A stretch of DNA of 64,000 bases. Origin: Gelatoporia subvermispora B. Taxonomy: Eukaryota; Basidiomycota; Agaricomycetes; Polyporales; Gelatoporiaceae. The translations under genes and the position numbers were made by a program. The DNA lies in contig KB445802.1 in NCBI GenBank assembly GCA_000320605.2, forward strand, positions 310,001 to 374,000, given 5' to 3'. The notes below the pieces were generated by a model. The model was given only the letters and a program-made list of their open reading frames with translations. It had not been told where the DNA came from and made no database searches. How positions within the stretch are numbered: the stretch's first letter is position 1; the number at the start of each line of letters is the position of its first letter. Of the stretch, positions 37,594-49,183 are shown piece after piece.

Positions 37594-39165
37594 TTTAACG
37601 CGGATGTTCCGACAGTCGTTGCAGCGATAGCAGAAGTCAACACAATGGATGTCAAGAGTCGGCGAGCGATTGAACTGTCCACCTGTAATTTGGCCCGTGA
37701 TGCCTACCGGTGAATATCCGCGACTTGCTAAGCCGGACTAAGTAATCCTGTCGGCAATTATATTGTCGATGAAATTGTGCACAGGCGGAACTCGGCAAGT
37801 GTCGTCCAGCCATGGTTGACCAATGACCAACGGTTGCTGGAGCGCCGCTCAAATACCTACCGGCGCACCTTTGTCTGAGGCTCGCCCTACAATATGGATC
37901 GGCAGGAATGACGACGAGACGCATCGTCAGGTCAATTCCCGGTTAAAAGACAGTAAACTCACCAGGCTGTAAAATTTCAGGACAAGAGTGGAGCAAATCG
38001 TCAGGGAAAAATGTCGTTCATGTAGATTGGGGCATCATCGGCAAGGCTATGAAGGACGTGCCAGTTTTCTTTATCACCAATGAGCCATCGACAGCAAACT
38101 GACTTTCTGAGAACATTCATAAGACGTCGCAAGGCGTTATTCAAGTTCTAGTCGTCCTCGAGATATGGCCAGATATATAGAACATGCTATAGAATCTCTT
38201 GGCCATACACCCGAAACCAGTGGTCTGACCGTGGAAATTGTGGTATGGTGGCGATTGTCTCGAAAGGTCGAGCCTTCGCATTACAGTGTTTTATGCGGTG
38301 ACTTTGGGATTAATATTCAGCATTATTCAGCAACCAGAGAGTATGATGCCCAAGCTCAGTCTAATGCGAGACGACGTTGACGACGGCGCGCGTTGTGCCA
38401 GAGAAATTGATACCAGTAGTTCGTCTTGACATGGGGTGGACAGTAGGCAACTTTCGAGTTTTCAGACGATTGGGCACATCCGAGACAGAATGAGACAAGC
38501 TTTCAGTATACTGACGTAGAGCCACTATTGGAATCGAGTCCGTTCAATGTTCAATGTTCGTTGTACTGTAGTGTCGTTCAACCTGAGCCGTGTTGTGAGT
38601 TCAACAGGGTTGCCGCATTCGCGTAGCTGCGCGAATGCGGCATTGCCTGACTTAGATGCCCGCGCGCACCAACAGCCAGCGCCTAACGTACTCGATGTGG
38701 ACCCACCAGACATTGCACTCCTTCTACAGCTTTGATGAGCAAGTTTGATTTGTGACGACGTTATACAGGTGAATATAGGTTCGTACTATTCACAACTACG
38801 GACTGGTACGCGACTGAGATGGTAATGGACACGAAACATTGGTCTCTTGGTCAGGAAGGAGAGTAGTAGAGGAGGCGAGGTACGGACGGGGCGGTAAATA
38901 GATAGAGGAAGCGAAGGAGGGTGAGGGGGGTGGTCAGAGGTGCAAGAGCGAGTAGCGTGGGATGGTACAGTAGTCAAATGCGTCAGGTTCACAAGAAATG
39001 CAAGAATTACACACAACTAACGAAGGGGTTGAGTCTGCTCACGAGCGAGCAGCGCTAAAAGGACTAGCAGCACAAGAAAGCTAACAACGTCCTTCGAATC
39101 GAAATCCAGAGTCCGTTGCGCACCGGGCTGCCGGCACGCACATGATACAGAGAGCACGTCGCCGC
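37594..39165. other. 1.6-kb gene-poor spacer
   Basis: I see no supported gene. Frames such as 37652-37924 (-) and 38165-38380 (+) lack start context, splice partners and motifs. It contains a perfect 13-bp hairpin (separate entry). The left end should be the promoter of the orphan 613-residue gene and the right end the 3' UTR of the bZIP gene. Confidence 0.55.
38611..38642. repeat. Perfect hairpin, 13-bp arms, 6-nt loop
   Basis: The left arm tgccgcattcgcg pairs without mismatch with the right arm cgcgaatgcggca around the loop tagctg. The arms are GC-rich in an AT-richer setting, so a chance origin is unlikely. It lies ~524 bp beyond the bZIP stop codon. It could be a structured RNA element or a protein-binding palindrome. 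Confidence 0.85.
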
Positions 39166-41484
39166 TCACATCGACATGAGCGCGAGCTTGCTCATCTTCT
39201 CCTCGAGCATCTTCGTGCACTGGCACTTCTTGTCGTCCACCGCGCGCAGTTTCGGCGACGCCATTGGCGACGACGCCCGGCTTGAGAGCGCGTTCACGTT
39301 CTCGGTCTTGCGGCTGAGCGAGCGCGCAAGCGGGGGCGCCTGCTGCAGCGGTGTCTGCTGCGGCTCGACGTCCACGATGCGCAAGACGGCCTTGCCCTCG
39401 AGCACGCGGCGGACCTTGTCGGCGTCCAAATCGCGGTTCGGCTTGCCGTGATGATCTGGTGACCGTGCAGCAAAGGCGTCCCAGAATGCAGAGCCGAGCT
39501 TGCCAAGGAGCGTCTGCGAGGCCATAGATGCGAGCATGGCCTGATGAGCACTTGGTTGTGCCTCGACCTTACGGGGAAGCGTGCCGAGGGGAGGGGAGTT
39601 CGGAGGCGTCGGATAAGCGCTTGCAGTAGACTTGCCAGAAAGTAGAGACGACATAGCGGCAGGGCTGTGCTTCGTGAAGTACTGTGGCCGCAGGTTGCTT
39701 GCAAGACCGCTCGGGGACTGAGCGGGCGCATACTGTTGTTGCTGCTGCGCATTCCGGTTGTTAGCCTGCTGCTGGGCCAACTTGCCCCAAAGCTGCATGC
39801 GGTACCTGCACGTGACAATGTCAAAACTAAGGCAGAAGCCGTGAAGAGACGCAGACTTACGCGTCCAGTGTCTTCATGGTGAATGGGTTGACGTCGGCGA
39901 ACGAGTCGAACGCGCCCAGCGGAAGCTGTTGACCGTTGTTCTTGTCGTTCTTGCTCTGCGCGGATGCACCAAGCGCGCCCGCGAGCGAGGTTGCTGTGAC
40001 GCTGTTGAGCATGGGGTTGATGTTTTCCTGCAATGTGGGGGACCTTCTGCCAGTGTTCTTCGAACCTGCAAGCGGCTTGCCAGAGAGCACACTGCCCCAC
40101 TCCGGAACGAGGGTAGTGTGCACAGGGGTGATGCCGCCGAAGGAGCCAAGCCCGCTGCCGGTGGCGCCGCCCCAGAAACCCCGCGCGCCAATATGCGGTG
40201 ATGTCGGGAGATCCTTGTGGGTGTTCGGCGTGAGGAGCGGGCTCTTGGTCTGCGAGGCAGAGGATGAAGAGTTGAGGAGAGCAGCAGGAATTGCAGGCAG
40301 GGGTGCAGGCGGAGGGAGAACAGGTGTGTCGGCGCGACCGTCAAGAAGTGATTTCTTGAGCGCCGCAATCTCTTGCCGCAAGGCAATGTTCTCGGACTTG
40401 GTGCTCCCCAGTTCGGTGCGAATAGCATCAATGAGACGATCACGCTCGGCGATGTCACCCTCGAGTGTCGTAATGTACTCTGTAATGACAATGTTTTGAG
40501 TCAGCAAACGATGCAAATAAGGCAGGTCGCAGCAGAACGACTGGTAAGATGGACACAGCCATCCAAGCATAGTTAGACAGCTTCAGAGCGCTCCTTAGCC
40601 GCCCAAAGTCATCGTGTCGATGCGCAGCGTTGAGGCACGACGAGGATACCTGGAACCAGGTATCGCGCAAGCAGTATGAGGGGATGTCACATACCCTTTC
40701 TCCTGACGCGGAAGTTGCGCGCACTGATCTTGTTGCGCAATTGCCGTTTCTCCTTGCTCGACATTTTCTTGTACTCCTCAGGGCTAGGCCGCCAATCATC
40801 GGGCTCGGAGGACGTCGTAGAAAGCATCGCTGGTTTACTTTCCTTCCTGTCCCCACTTCCCCCAGAACGTTTAACGACGCCACCAGATTGCACCGTCCCC
40901 TTCCGCGCAGCCTTACCCCTGCCGCCGACCTTCACGGCGGCTAAAGGGAAGTCCTGCTCAGGGGAGTCGGCAGCGAGACTTGGGGACTCCTCACGCTCTT
41001 CATCATCTTCCTCCTCCTCTTCCTCGTCATCATCGCCGAACTCGCTCATTGGCTGAGACTGGAGGGGGGTGCCGACGAGCTGAGGGTCGATGCCAATAGG
41101 AGAGTCTTCCATTGAGGAATATGTCCCAGAGCCCGACGCGGACTCTGGGCTGCTGGTCTGGAGGCCAGAAGCGCCAGTGAAGGCGCCGAGGAAATCGTAA
41201 CCAATTGAAGTCGATGGGGGAGCGACGAATTGGTCAAGCTTCGTAAAATCATCGCTCAGGTCGAAGTTGAAGTACGAATCGGGATTTATGCTGATGTCCT
41301 GGCTTGGAAAGACGTTGGGAGGTGTAGGGGGGAGTGCGGAAAATGTATGTGAAGGAGATGAGCCGGGAGACGAACCGCCCGAGCCAGAGGCGGTGTTTGA
41401 GCTTGTGAGGAGTTCCATGTGGAAAAAGTCCTCGAAAGCGGACCCCATGGTGAATAACTGCTGCTGGGGATTGTCTGTCAGCAT
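39166..41484 (-). CDS. bZIP transcription factor
   Basis: Three exons, transcript order 41484..40695, 40479..39861, 39805..39166; 682 residues from this start. The bZIP spans intron 1: basic region RQLRNKISARNFRVRRK near 245-263, then the zipper EYITTLEGDIAERDRLIDAI and ELGSTKSENIALRQEIAALK with spaced Leu/Ile. The N-terminal half is Ser/Pro/Asp-rich with a Glu/Asp run, typical of an activation region; the C-terminal half is Gln/Pro/Ser-rich. The frame stays open 41 codons upstream of 41484 without an ATG, so a 5' exon may be missing; the upstream acceptor-like acgcag near 41587 would allow it. Intron 1 is 215 nt, about four times the local norm, and separates DNA-binding from dimerisation sequence. 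The target pathway cannot be told. Confidence 0.87.
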
Positions 41485-42821
41485 GTGCGGAAGGTTACGA
41501 AGGTCTAGGTCGGAGTTTGAGTGAGATACAGAAGGTAAGCTGTGGAGATGGTTGTCGTCGTGGTTGAAGAAAGAGTTGTGGCGAAGTGCTGCGTGAAGTG
41601 GGGGCACGCGTAGCTTATGTCAGCAGCTCCTGATTTGTGGGCGCCAGTTTTGTATCGAAGGTATTAGAATCGCAGCAGACTTTGCGGTGTTACGGTGACT
41701 TTCTGCGGTCAGATGAAAGCTGCGCACCCAGATATATCGAAGATACACGTAGAACTATATACGAATCGAAAAAGTGATATTCCTCCCAAGGACGGCGGTT
41801 TGCAGCCACCGCGGCGCAGTCACCACGTTCAGCCACATCTCGCCGTGCAGCCGCGTCAATCCTCGGCGACAAAATAATGTGCCTGGGTAACTGAGTCATC
41901 TCAGCGTCACCAACGGAACCGATAAAATACCCCAAGAAGCCACTCCGAATCGCGCGGATAATACAGCCGACGCAACAAGTCTACGGTAAAAAAAAACGCA
42001 TGAGGTTTGAGGACTTTGCTTGGAGGGGCTTGAGTTTGAGTCCGATTCGCTGAGCCCGTCTGACCTGGCAGTGAGGGGCGTGATCATACGCAAACGACAT
42101 GTCTTCGCATGCCCTTAGGCAGCATTCCGAGCTCGGTCCTTCTACTACCCGACGAGCATGCACAGAGGCTTCATCATGGTTTTGTTGGGGCGCTAGCAAG
42201 GTGCCTAGGATAGAATAGGATATGAATGCACAGTCGATTCCCTGACTAAGACTCAACAGTAGTTCGTCGAGTTGTCCGCGATATTGCGACTCCAGTGGTC
42301 TTGCAAAATAATCAGATATGATGCATATTGAACGCACCCGCAGCAGCAAATTGACATCACAAGCGTTGCTCGAAATCCGACAGGTCTTGCCGTGGGTTTG
42401 AGATATGTGCCCTACAGGAAAAAGAGAGGGTAGCAATATGCTTTTATCCATTGACTAAAGAATCAACGCCTGCATTGCGAATATCAGGGGACCGTAAAGG
42501 AAAGGCTCACTTTGCCATTGATCACCAACGACACTGAGAGCAGGTGAGACTCGGAAAGATATAATTCTGACACGCTTTTATAGAGCTGCGATCAAACAGG
42601 GCTCAAATTTCCTCCCAAGTCCGCAGTTGACCTTGTGGTTCACCACGCCTTGTCGTCATGAGTAATTGCTACAGCCAGGGTCGTTGGCCTTACTCATGTA
42701 GGAACGCTAGTAAGTCGCGGGTATATGATTATAGCGCACTTCCTAGACTACAAACAATCTGAAACGGAGAAATCAATCTACACGAACTCCCTTGGGGAAG
42801 AAAACACAGGAGACAGGGGTC
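41485..42821. promoter_or_regulatory. Spacer with probable bZIP leader
   Basis: 1.3 kb without a supported gene. The minus-strand open frame 41935..41690 could be an upstream ORF or a 5' exon of the bZIP transcript. The remainder shows nothing recognisable; its left-hand part is upstream of bZIP and the far right is the LCB3 3' end. Confidence 0.5.
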
Positions 42822-44806
42822 CTAGCTTATCCTCACACCCCAGCCCAATACTTCAAACATCACGGGTAGACCGCAGCCCGCAATGACCCCAATCCCACAA
42901 TACACGAAAACCTTCGTCAATACTGCAACAAGAACGGTCATTATCAAATTCGCGCTAGTTGAAACGGACTAGAGACTGACCATCGGCGTCGTAGTGCTTC
43001 ACGATCACGTCCGGGACATCCTCGCGCTCGTACTCTGCAAGCGCCGCAGCCATCCCGTCCTGCTTCTCACCAGCGCCACCTGATTTCCACGCATCAGCCT
43101 TGCCCTTCCCACTTGTGCGCAGCTTGATGTCGTTACAGCTATTCTCGAGGGCCCGCCTGCGCGCGGTGCTCGCGGCGATCCCGTCCATCTCAATCTCGAC
43201 CATGCCCGGGAGGTCGATGACGGATGGAATCGGCCGCAGGCCCTTGTCAGGCGGGACCGACTTGTAGTCCGTTGCGGGCGTGTAGAAGCGACGGTGCGGG
43301 AGCGTGAAGAGCTGCGCGAGGAAGCGGAACGTCGGCGGGAGGATGACGTGGAAGAGGGACTTGGCGAAGATGCGCCAGGTGAAGATAATCAGGATGGCTG
43401 CGAGCGCTGTCAGGATTGTACTGGGGCATGATTGCAGAAACACATACCGAGAACCATTTTGAGCACAGCAATTGAAATCCATGTGAAAGCGTCCAACCAG
43501 CTGCCGTGCAAGCTCCCGGGCATAATCTTGGAGAAAAAGGCCTCGTCATAGCCGTTACGGTACATATACCACCGAGAGACCACTTCGCCCATGTTTACGG
43601 ACACGAACGCAATAGCATCTTCGAAACATGGGCAGTCATCAACGGGTTGAGGATGTCGGTGCACCATCAAGAGACATGCCGGTACGACAATTGATGGCAC
43701 TATCATAATTGTCAATGGAGAAGTCCATGCGGCTCGGGGCCTCGGGAAGAACTCTCACCAATCCACCCAGATGTCCGCACCCAGGTATCAAGAGGCTTCC
43801 CCAAGACCACTTGCAAGCCACAGATTGATGCACCGAGTAGTACCCCGACGACGCAATCGGTGAAAGAATGCATCCCAGTGTAGAGACGACCGTAGACGAT
43901 GGAAAAGGTGTAGAATAGGAGAAGTCCAGTCAAGACGTAGTATGTCGTCGGCGACATGCCTGCATGGTGCGCCGCTGGGGCTTCCGGACCATTGTACATC
44001 TGGAGTACAAGGCTATACAAGTAAAGTGCAATTGAAACACTGTTCGTAGAATGCGTCGAGGGGAATCCGTATTCCAAATGGTGATTACCCATAGCTGCAG
44101 AAATTAATCAACGGGCATTCAGCCTGAAAGCAGAAATAGAAGCATACTAAGCCTTGTCACAGGCGGTGCAAATGGTCGTGGAGAGCATATGAGATCCTTC
44201 AGGAAGGATGAGAGGTAGACTCCAAGCCCAAGGACCATGAGTAACCTGTCATGGTACAAACTATTAAGTGTCGGGCTTTCTCAGGTGTATATAATATTGT
44301 ACGTACGCGCGTGCGCTTTCCGCATACCCAAAAATCCAAATGGCAGGTAGAAAGATCGTGAAGAACGTGTGCGTCCCCAAGGTTGATGTGTACACGAAAT
44401 AGGTATCCAAGAACCCATTCCGCACCTTCGCCTGCAGTGCCAGTCAGCGTAACGGTAACACTGAAAAATCCACGCGACTCGCCTGCATCGCTGCAATAAT
44501 CTCGGACTCCCATTCCACAGTTTGTACCAGTCGCCTGCGGACGGCAGCCCTCCATGGGCTCAACGTTCGTTCATACACCTCCTCCGGCAGACGTCCCGCC
44601 GCGAGGTGTGCAACTTCCGCAGCTTCACTCTCCGAGTCCGTACCATCTCCGGGGTGCGCGGAGGTGATGTCGACCGAAGAGGGCGTAGAGTTGCGCGAGT
44701 CGTACGAGTCAGGCTGCCCATCCATTGTGGTAAACAGGGTTGCAGAGTACTTTTCCGAAGGCTGGGGAGCTAGTGTCCCAGCGAGAGGTCCTGAGGTGCC
44801 AGCCAT
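42822..44806 (-). CDS. LCB3: Sphingoid-base-1-phosphate phosphatase (LCB3-like)
   Basis: Seven exons, transcript order 44806..44483, 44431..44307, 44245..44148, 44094..43759, 43699..43448, 43397..42981, 42922..42822; 550 residues. An ER membrane enzyme of the PAP2/acid-phosphatase fold that removes phosphate from dihydrosphingosine-1-phosphate. Catalytic motifs: KDLICSPRP (166-174), GFPSTHS (192-198), and GRLYTGMHS with Arg252 and His258. Multiple hydrophobic helices follow (VLTGLLLFYTFSIV, AILIIFTWRIFAKSL). The last exon adds a final membrane helix (VYCGIGVIAGCGLPVMFEVL) missed if one stops at 42955. The first intron starts with GC. The 50-nt intron before 43397 has an alternative acceptor nine bases earlier. 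The start at 44806 is the first ATG in frame with the conserved part; upstream frame lacks ATG. Confidence 0.93.
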
Positions 44807-46907
44807 GGGGGGTAGCTTGGAAACCCCGTCCTTGGACGTCAGGCGGTCTATCAAACGGGATATTCGGGTCGTCAAGTCGTGAGCGTGATCACAGATGGTT
44901 GGTAGCAGTGGGCACCAAACAAAAGGGGCCACCTGTGTGGTGATTGCTGGAGAGGTCAACTGCCTGGAGGCCGCTGGCAAGGTCTGTGGGGTTAGATTAT
45001 AAAGCACTGATCATCGCTCCGACATCGTGAGACGCGATGAACTCGCACATGTCCGACGTTGCGGACCCTGAAGCCGAGTACCTCCGCAAGCACATTCACG
45101 AACACAACCCAGACTCATACTTTCGCAAAATCCAGAGACGATGTCATAACTCGTTTTCTCAACTGTAGCACAGCAACACACGGGAACGCTGCCAAGCCGT
45201 GACTGTTCCTTGACCGTAGCAGTGCAGCCATGCCAATTGGATGCAGAATAGAATAAAATAACATTGATTACTAACTACAACAGCATTGAGAGAAGAATGT
45301 CCGCCTCAAGCGAAGTACCAAACGTATTGAGGACTGTGGAAAAATGTCTTTAGTAAATCGCACTTCATTCGTCACAAAATACAAATGAAGAATGGGACCT
45401 CAGACAACATATTTTGTCCTTCATACACGAATCGGACATATGCTTGTAAAATTTTTGAAACATCTTGGGACGAAAGCAAGAAAAAGAATCGAAAGAAAAC
45501 ATGGTAGCTATACTCACCACATGATAGAATTAATCCAGCTGAGACAACACGTCCTGCTCGGGGCGCGGCGCATCAGCGACGCTCATAACCCAACCCATGC
45601 AGAACGACGGGATGTAGTCTTCAGTGGGTGGTGTATGCTAGCATAGAGCTCCACCGAGCGATGCTCGTCGCATGCTAACAGATTCTCATCTTAAGACCAG
45701 CATGGCCTAAGAACTCACGTAGGTCATGACAACCTATCACGACGAGCCCAAAAACTACCTGGAGGACGCCAATTGTCAGCAAATGCTATACTTCATCGTG
45801 AGATGAGACAGAAATTGGAAACATGGGGGAAGCTCCGTTGGTGATGCATGTTAAAGAGTACGGCTCATGGTGTCTTCGCCAACTCGAATGTTTATGGAAA
45901 CTATCTTCATAGCAAAGAGGCGATCAAAGGGACAGAGATAGATGCTCACCTCAAGAGAGATCGCGTGTCCATAGTCCATAGACCCTCACGACGAAAAGAA
46001 ATACGAGACGTGCACAACACGAAAGAGTGAAACACACAGCGCGGACGTGTTCGTGTACAAACGCGATGTGGCAGTCTGGCAGGATGTGGCTGATACCGCG
46101 CGATCTGAGCGGAGTTGATGTCGGAGTTTGGGAGCTGTACAGCAGGTGGTATAAATTCTACCGACGCGTGTTAGTCTTTGGCGTCGACCGCGTTCTTCTC
46201 GTCCTCCCACTGCTCGTGTTTCTGGTGAGTTCATGTTCTGTTTGAATGCGACGAGCTGTATTCTTGCAGCCATCAATATGATGCACTGTTAATTCAGTTC
46301 TGCTTCCGAAGGGAGAGCAATCTCCTTGTGGACAACCTTTATACCAAAACTCTCAATTCTGATTTCCTCTTTCTGCGCGTAATTCTTCGCAGCATGCTTA
46401 CTCCTCTTCGACAGATCTTATTTACAATGTTTTGTGACAGGATTTGAGCTAGTGCGGAGTGGGTTTTGTAGCGTACCAGGTATGTACAACATTGTATTTC
46501 TGTCGACAAGACGAAAACAAGTTCATCCATTCTTTGAACGTCCTCCAACACACCTTAGTTAATCCCCTTGTGTTCGCGTGCGGGTGCGAGGCGTGCCTGT
46601 GTACATCGTCTTGGTGTACGTGGGACGGATTGACTATGGTTCTTGTGCTGGAGGAAATATGAAAACCCTGGCTTCTCTGATCTCCTTCATGTATCATGTG
46701 CTGTCATGAATCCAAGCTGACTTTGCGCCTTCAGCATTGCGTATAATTTCTAGAGTGTTGTATTAGATACATAAATGATATGGAGTCCCCAGCGTATGAA
46801 CAATCGTAATCTGTTCGGCGAAATAAGTTATGGTATCCACCATAGGTCTTAACGAAGTGTTTGTGATAGCACAAGAGCATAAGGCGAAACATGGCGAAGC
46901 ACCGACA
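44807..46907. other. 2.1-kb spacer with possible unrecognised small exons
   Basis: No gene can be supported. The left end is the LCB3 promoter. On the minus strand around 46440-46170 there are short coding-like stretches, for example one reading SKRSKHAAKNYAQKEEI and another reading HEQWEDEKNAVDAKD before a stop and after a good acceptor. They do not join into one convincing model, so they may be a relic or chance. Confidence 0.4.
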
Positions 46908-48507
46908 TTACCCTAACACGTAGGGATGGTGCGAAATAACCAACCGCCAATGCTCGTTCTTCGCATCTTTCTCATCGTGCTTGAAATCCTTCCTCTCGCG
47001 TCGCTCCATACGCCGGGTGTCCTTCCTCTGGCGGCGTATATCGCGCATGCTCTTCTCCCGTTCTTTCTGCATCTCGTTGCGGAACTCGTTCTGGATCTCC
47101 GACTTGACAAGCCCGATCAGCCCAACCCGTCCGCTGCGCCCACGTCTCCCTCCACGACGATCATCATCGCTGCTTGAATCGTCGTAATCATCATATCTTC
47201 CGACATTTGAGGAGCCGCTATAGCCGCGCACATCGGGCGCGACGCCATCAGCATTGGTATAGCAGATGCGTCCCTGAGCAAGAGCGATGTCAATTTGGCG
47301 CGGGTGGAAAAAGTACTATGGGAATACAATCAGTAACAGCGCATGCGAAACAGGTTGTAATACGTACGTGATTCCACTGCGCGATGATCTCGGAAACAGG
47401 ACCGCGCTTTTTGTTTTTCATGCCGTTCTCAAGACCCCTGGAGATGAGCAAGCCTGCAAAATCACAAAAGTAAGCCAACCGTTGATTCCCGAGACATCGA
47501 CTGAGCTCACCCGGCAGGAAGCCAACACCCATCGCCAGAGGCGCGACATTCGCGACGACCTTGTTCATGCCCGTCAGGCCCGCCACAGCCTTCACATGTT
47601 GCAAGAACAGGATCCAATCCTCCTGCGTGATATCGTGCGTCGCGAACGGGTGCGGCCCGCCCGCGGACGGCGGCGCCGCGAGGGGGAACCCATCTTCGAG
47701 CCTCTTACTCTGGGAGAGGACCGACGTGACTGGGAACGGCCCATACGGCATCATCGGGGGGAGCGGGCGCGAGAAGCACGCGGGCGGCGGATCGAGCACC
47801 TTCGCGGGGTCCTCGCCCGGCGCGAGCGCCTTGAGCTTCCCGAGCATGTTCGGCGAGGCGGATGAAGAGGGCCCAGCGCCGCGCTGGTCGGAGCGCGGGT
47901 CAGAGGACAGGTCCGCAGAGGACGCGTAGGGCGAGCCGTTGCCCCCCTGCAGCGCGGGGCTGCCAGAACGCGAGGCGCCTTGGGGCCCGGGCGAGGAATA
48001 GGAGTGTGGCGCGGCAGCCCAGGCCTGCGCCGGGTGCTGTGGAGGGGGGACGGATAGGGACCCGTGGGGCGCGTACGGGGAGTCCTGCTTGGCGTATGGA
48101 GACCCTTGCTGACCGTACGCAGGCTCCTGTCCGCCGTAGGGAGCCCCTTGCTGCGCGTACGGTGAGCCTTGCTGTGCGTATGGTGAACCGTACTGCGCTT
48201 GGGACGGGCCTTGTCCATACGAGCCCCCCGCAGCACTGGGACCCATCTGGTAGGGCTGGGATGCTTGGTAGCCGGTGAAGTCCTTGGAGGGCACGGCGTA
48301 GGGTGATCCCTGAGGCGCGAAGCCCTGGCCGGAAGGGTGTGGGGGCATCGATGGGTGCTTCAATGCGTCGTCGTACGCCGGCGGCGGGGGCCCATCCGGC
48401 GGTGCGAACCCCCAGCTAGCCTGCGGCTGGGGGAAGTAGTCTGCGGGTGGCTGGCCTCGCGGCTGTGCGTGGCCATTCTTCTCGGGGGGATAATCGCGTT
48501 TGCTCAT
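46908..48507 (-). CDS. PPxY-motif orphan protein, copy 1
   Basis: Three exons, transcript order 48507..47511, 47453..47368, 47315..46908; 496 residues. No named family. The N-terminal ~230 residues are Pro/Gln/Gly/Tyr-rich with a PY motif (PPAY, residues 42-45) that could recruit WW-domain proteins such as Rsp5-type ubiquitin ligases, and with repeats of the kind GSPYAQQ. The central core is SRPLPPMMPYGPFPV, THDITQEDWILFLQHVKAV, AGLTGMNKVVANVAPLAMG, joined over intron 1 to GLLISRGLENG and over intron 2 to YFFHPRQIDIALAQG. The C-terminus is a basic helix (RRQRKDTRRMERRERKDF) ending EHWRLVISHHP. A shorter paralog with the same exon layout lies at 59574-60750. Function unknown; PY-mediated trafficking adaptor is inference. 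Confidence 0.9.
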
Positions 48508-49183
48508 GGTGGTCGATGCTGGAGTGTCTGTTGCGATCAGAACTCGCTATCAGCGTCCATGTTATAATAAAATCGAATGCGGTGCCATGCCGCGAGGCCG
48601 CAGTGATCGCGGGGATGCGCTCCAATAGTTACGCTGATCAGGCCGGGCGGTGCAACGGAGGTCGATCTATGTAAATGGCTCCGGCAACGACCTGTGCTTT
48701 GACCCCCGGCTGCGAGGCAGTGAGATAGCCGCTGTACCAACAGCGTTGGGGCGTTGCAATCCGACGGCCCAGCACGACCGCAAACACCCACACGGCGACA
48801 TCTCTGATCGTCAGATTCGTGCTAAACGCGCACAGCATTACGCTTGGAGCTCACTTTCAGCTAGGGTTGGGGTTGGCCAGACACCTTTTTGATTGATCGT
48901 CAAGTATACGGCAGCTTCTGTATGATGCGGAATTGTGAATTGGAGCAGCGGGGAAACGATCGGATATGCCCGATGATTTTAGCTAGCTTTGCGCATTACT
49001 ACGACCAGTAGGAGAGCGCTTGCCCCATACATAACTTCATATCTCGACGTATCTATGAGAGAAAATTCAAGGCGCGCTCCGCGACAAAAACCAATCCCGG
49101 CCGTGGCCGAGCTATGTAGTGAACCTGGAGGAAACACGATTCGATTTATGGGAAAGCACTTCGCAGCGGCTGCTCCTTGCAAA
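48508..49183. promoter_or_regulatory. Promoter region of PPxY gene copy 1
   Basis: 676 bp with no supported gene. An AT-rich patch at 48562-48573 may be a TATA-like element for the minus-strand gene. The right end is the 3' end of the F-box-like gene. Confidence 0.45.
48562..48573 (-). promoter_or_regulatory. TATA-like AT patch
   Basis: Read on the minus strand it is ATTTTATTATAA, about 55-65 bp upstream of the start codon at 48507. The surroundings are GC-rich, so it stands out, but the match to a TATA box is loose. Confidence 0.3.

Noticed and set aside
37652..37924. 90-codon minus-strand frame next to the orphan 613-residue gene
   Set aside because: No link in phase to that gene and no recognisable motif.
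41485..41607. GTG-initiated 41-residue extension of the bZIP protein
   Set aside because: No ATG in frame; it could only be coding if an unseen 5' exon is spliced to it, which I cannot show.
42955..42980. Stop at 42955 as the end of LCB3
   Set aside because: Splicing at 42980/42922 adds a last membrane helix typical of the family, with a good donor and acceptor and matching phase.
44807..45007. Upstream part of the LCB3 first-exon frame
   Set aside because: It begins with GTG and has no ATG; the first usable start is 44806.
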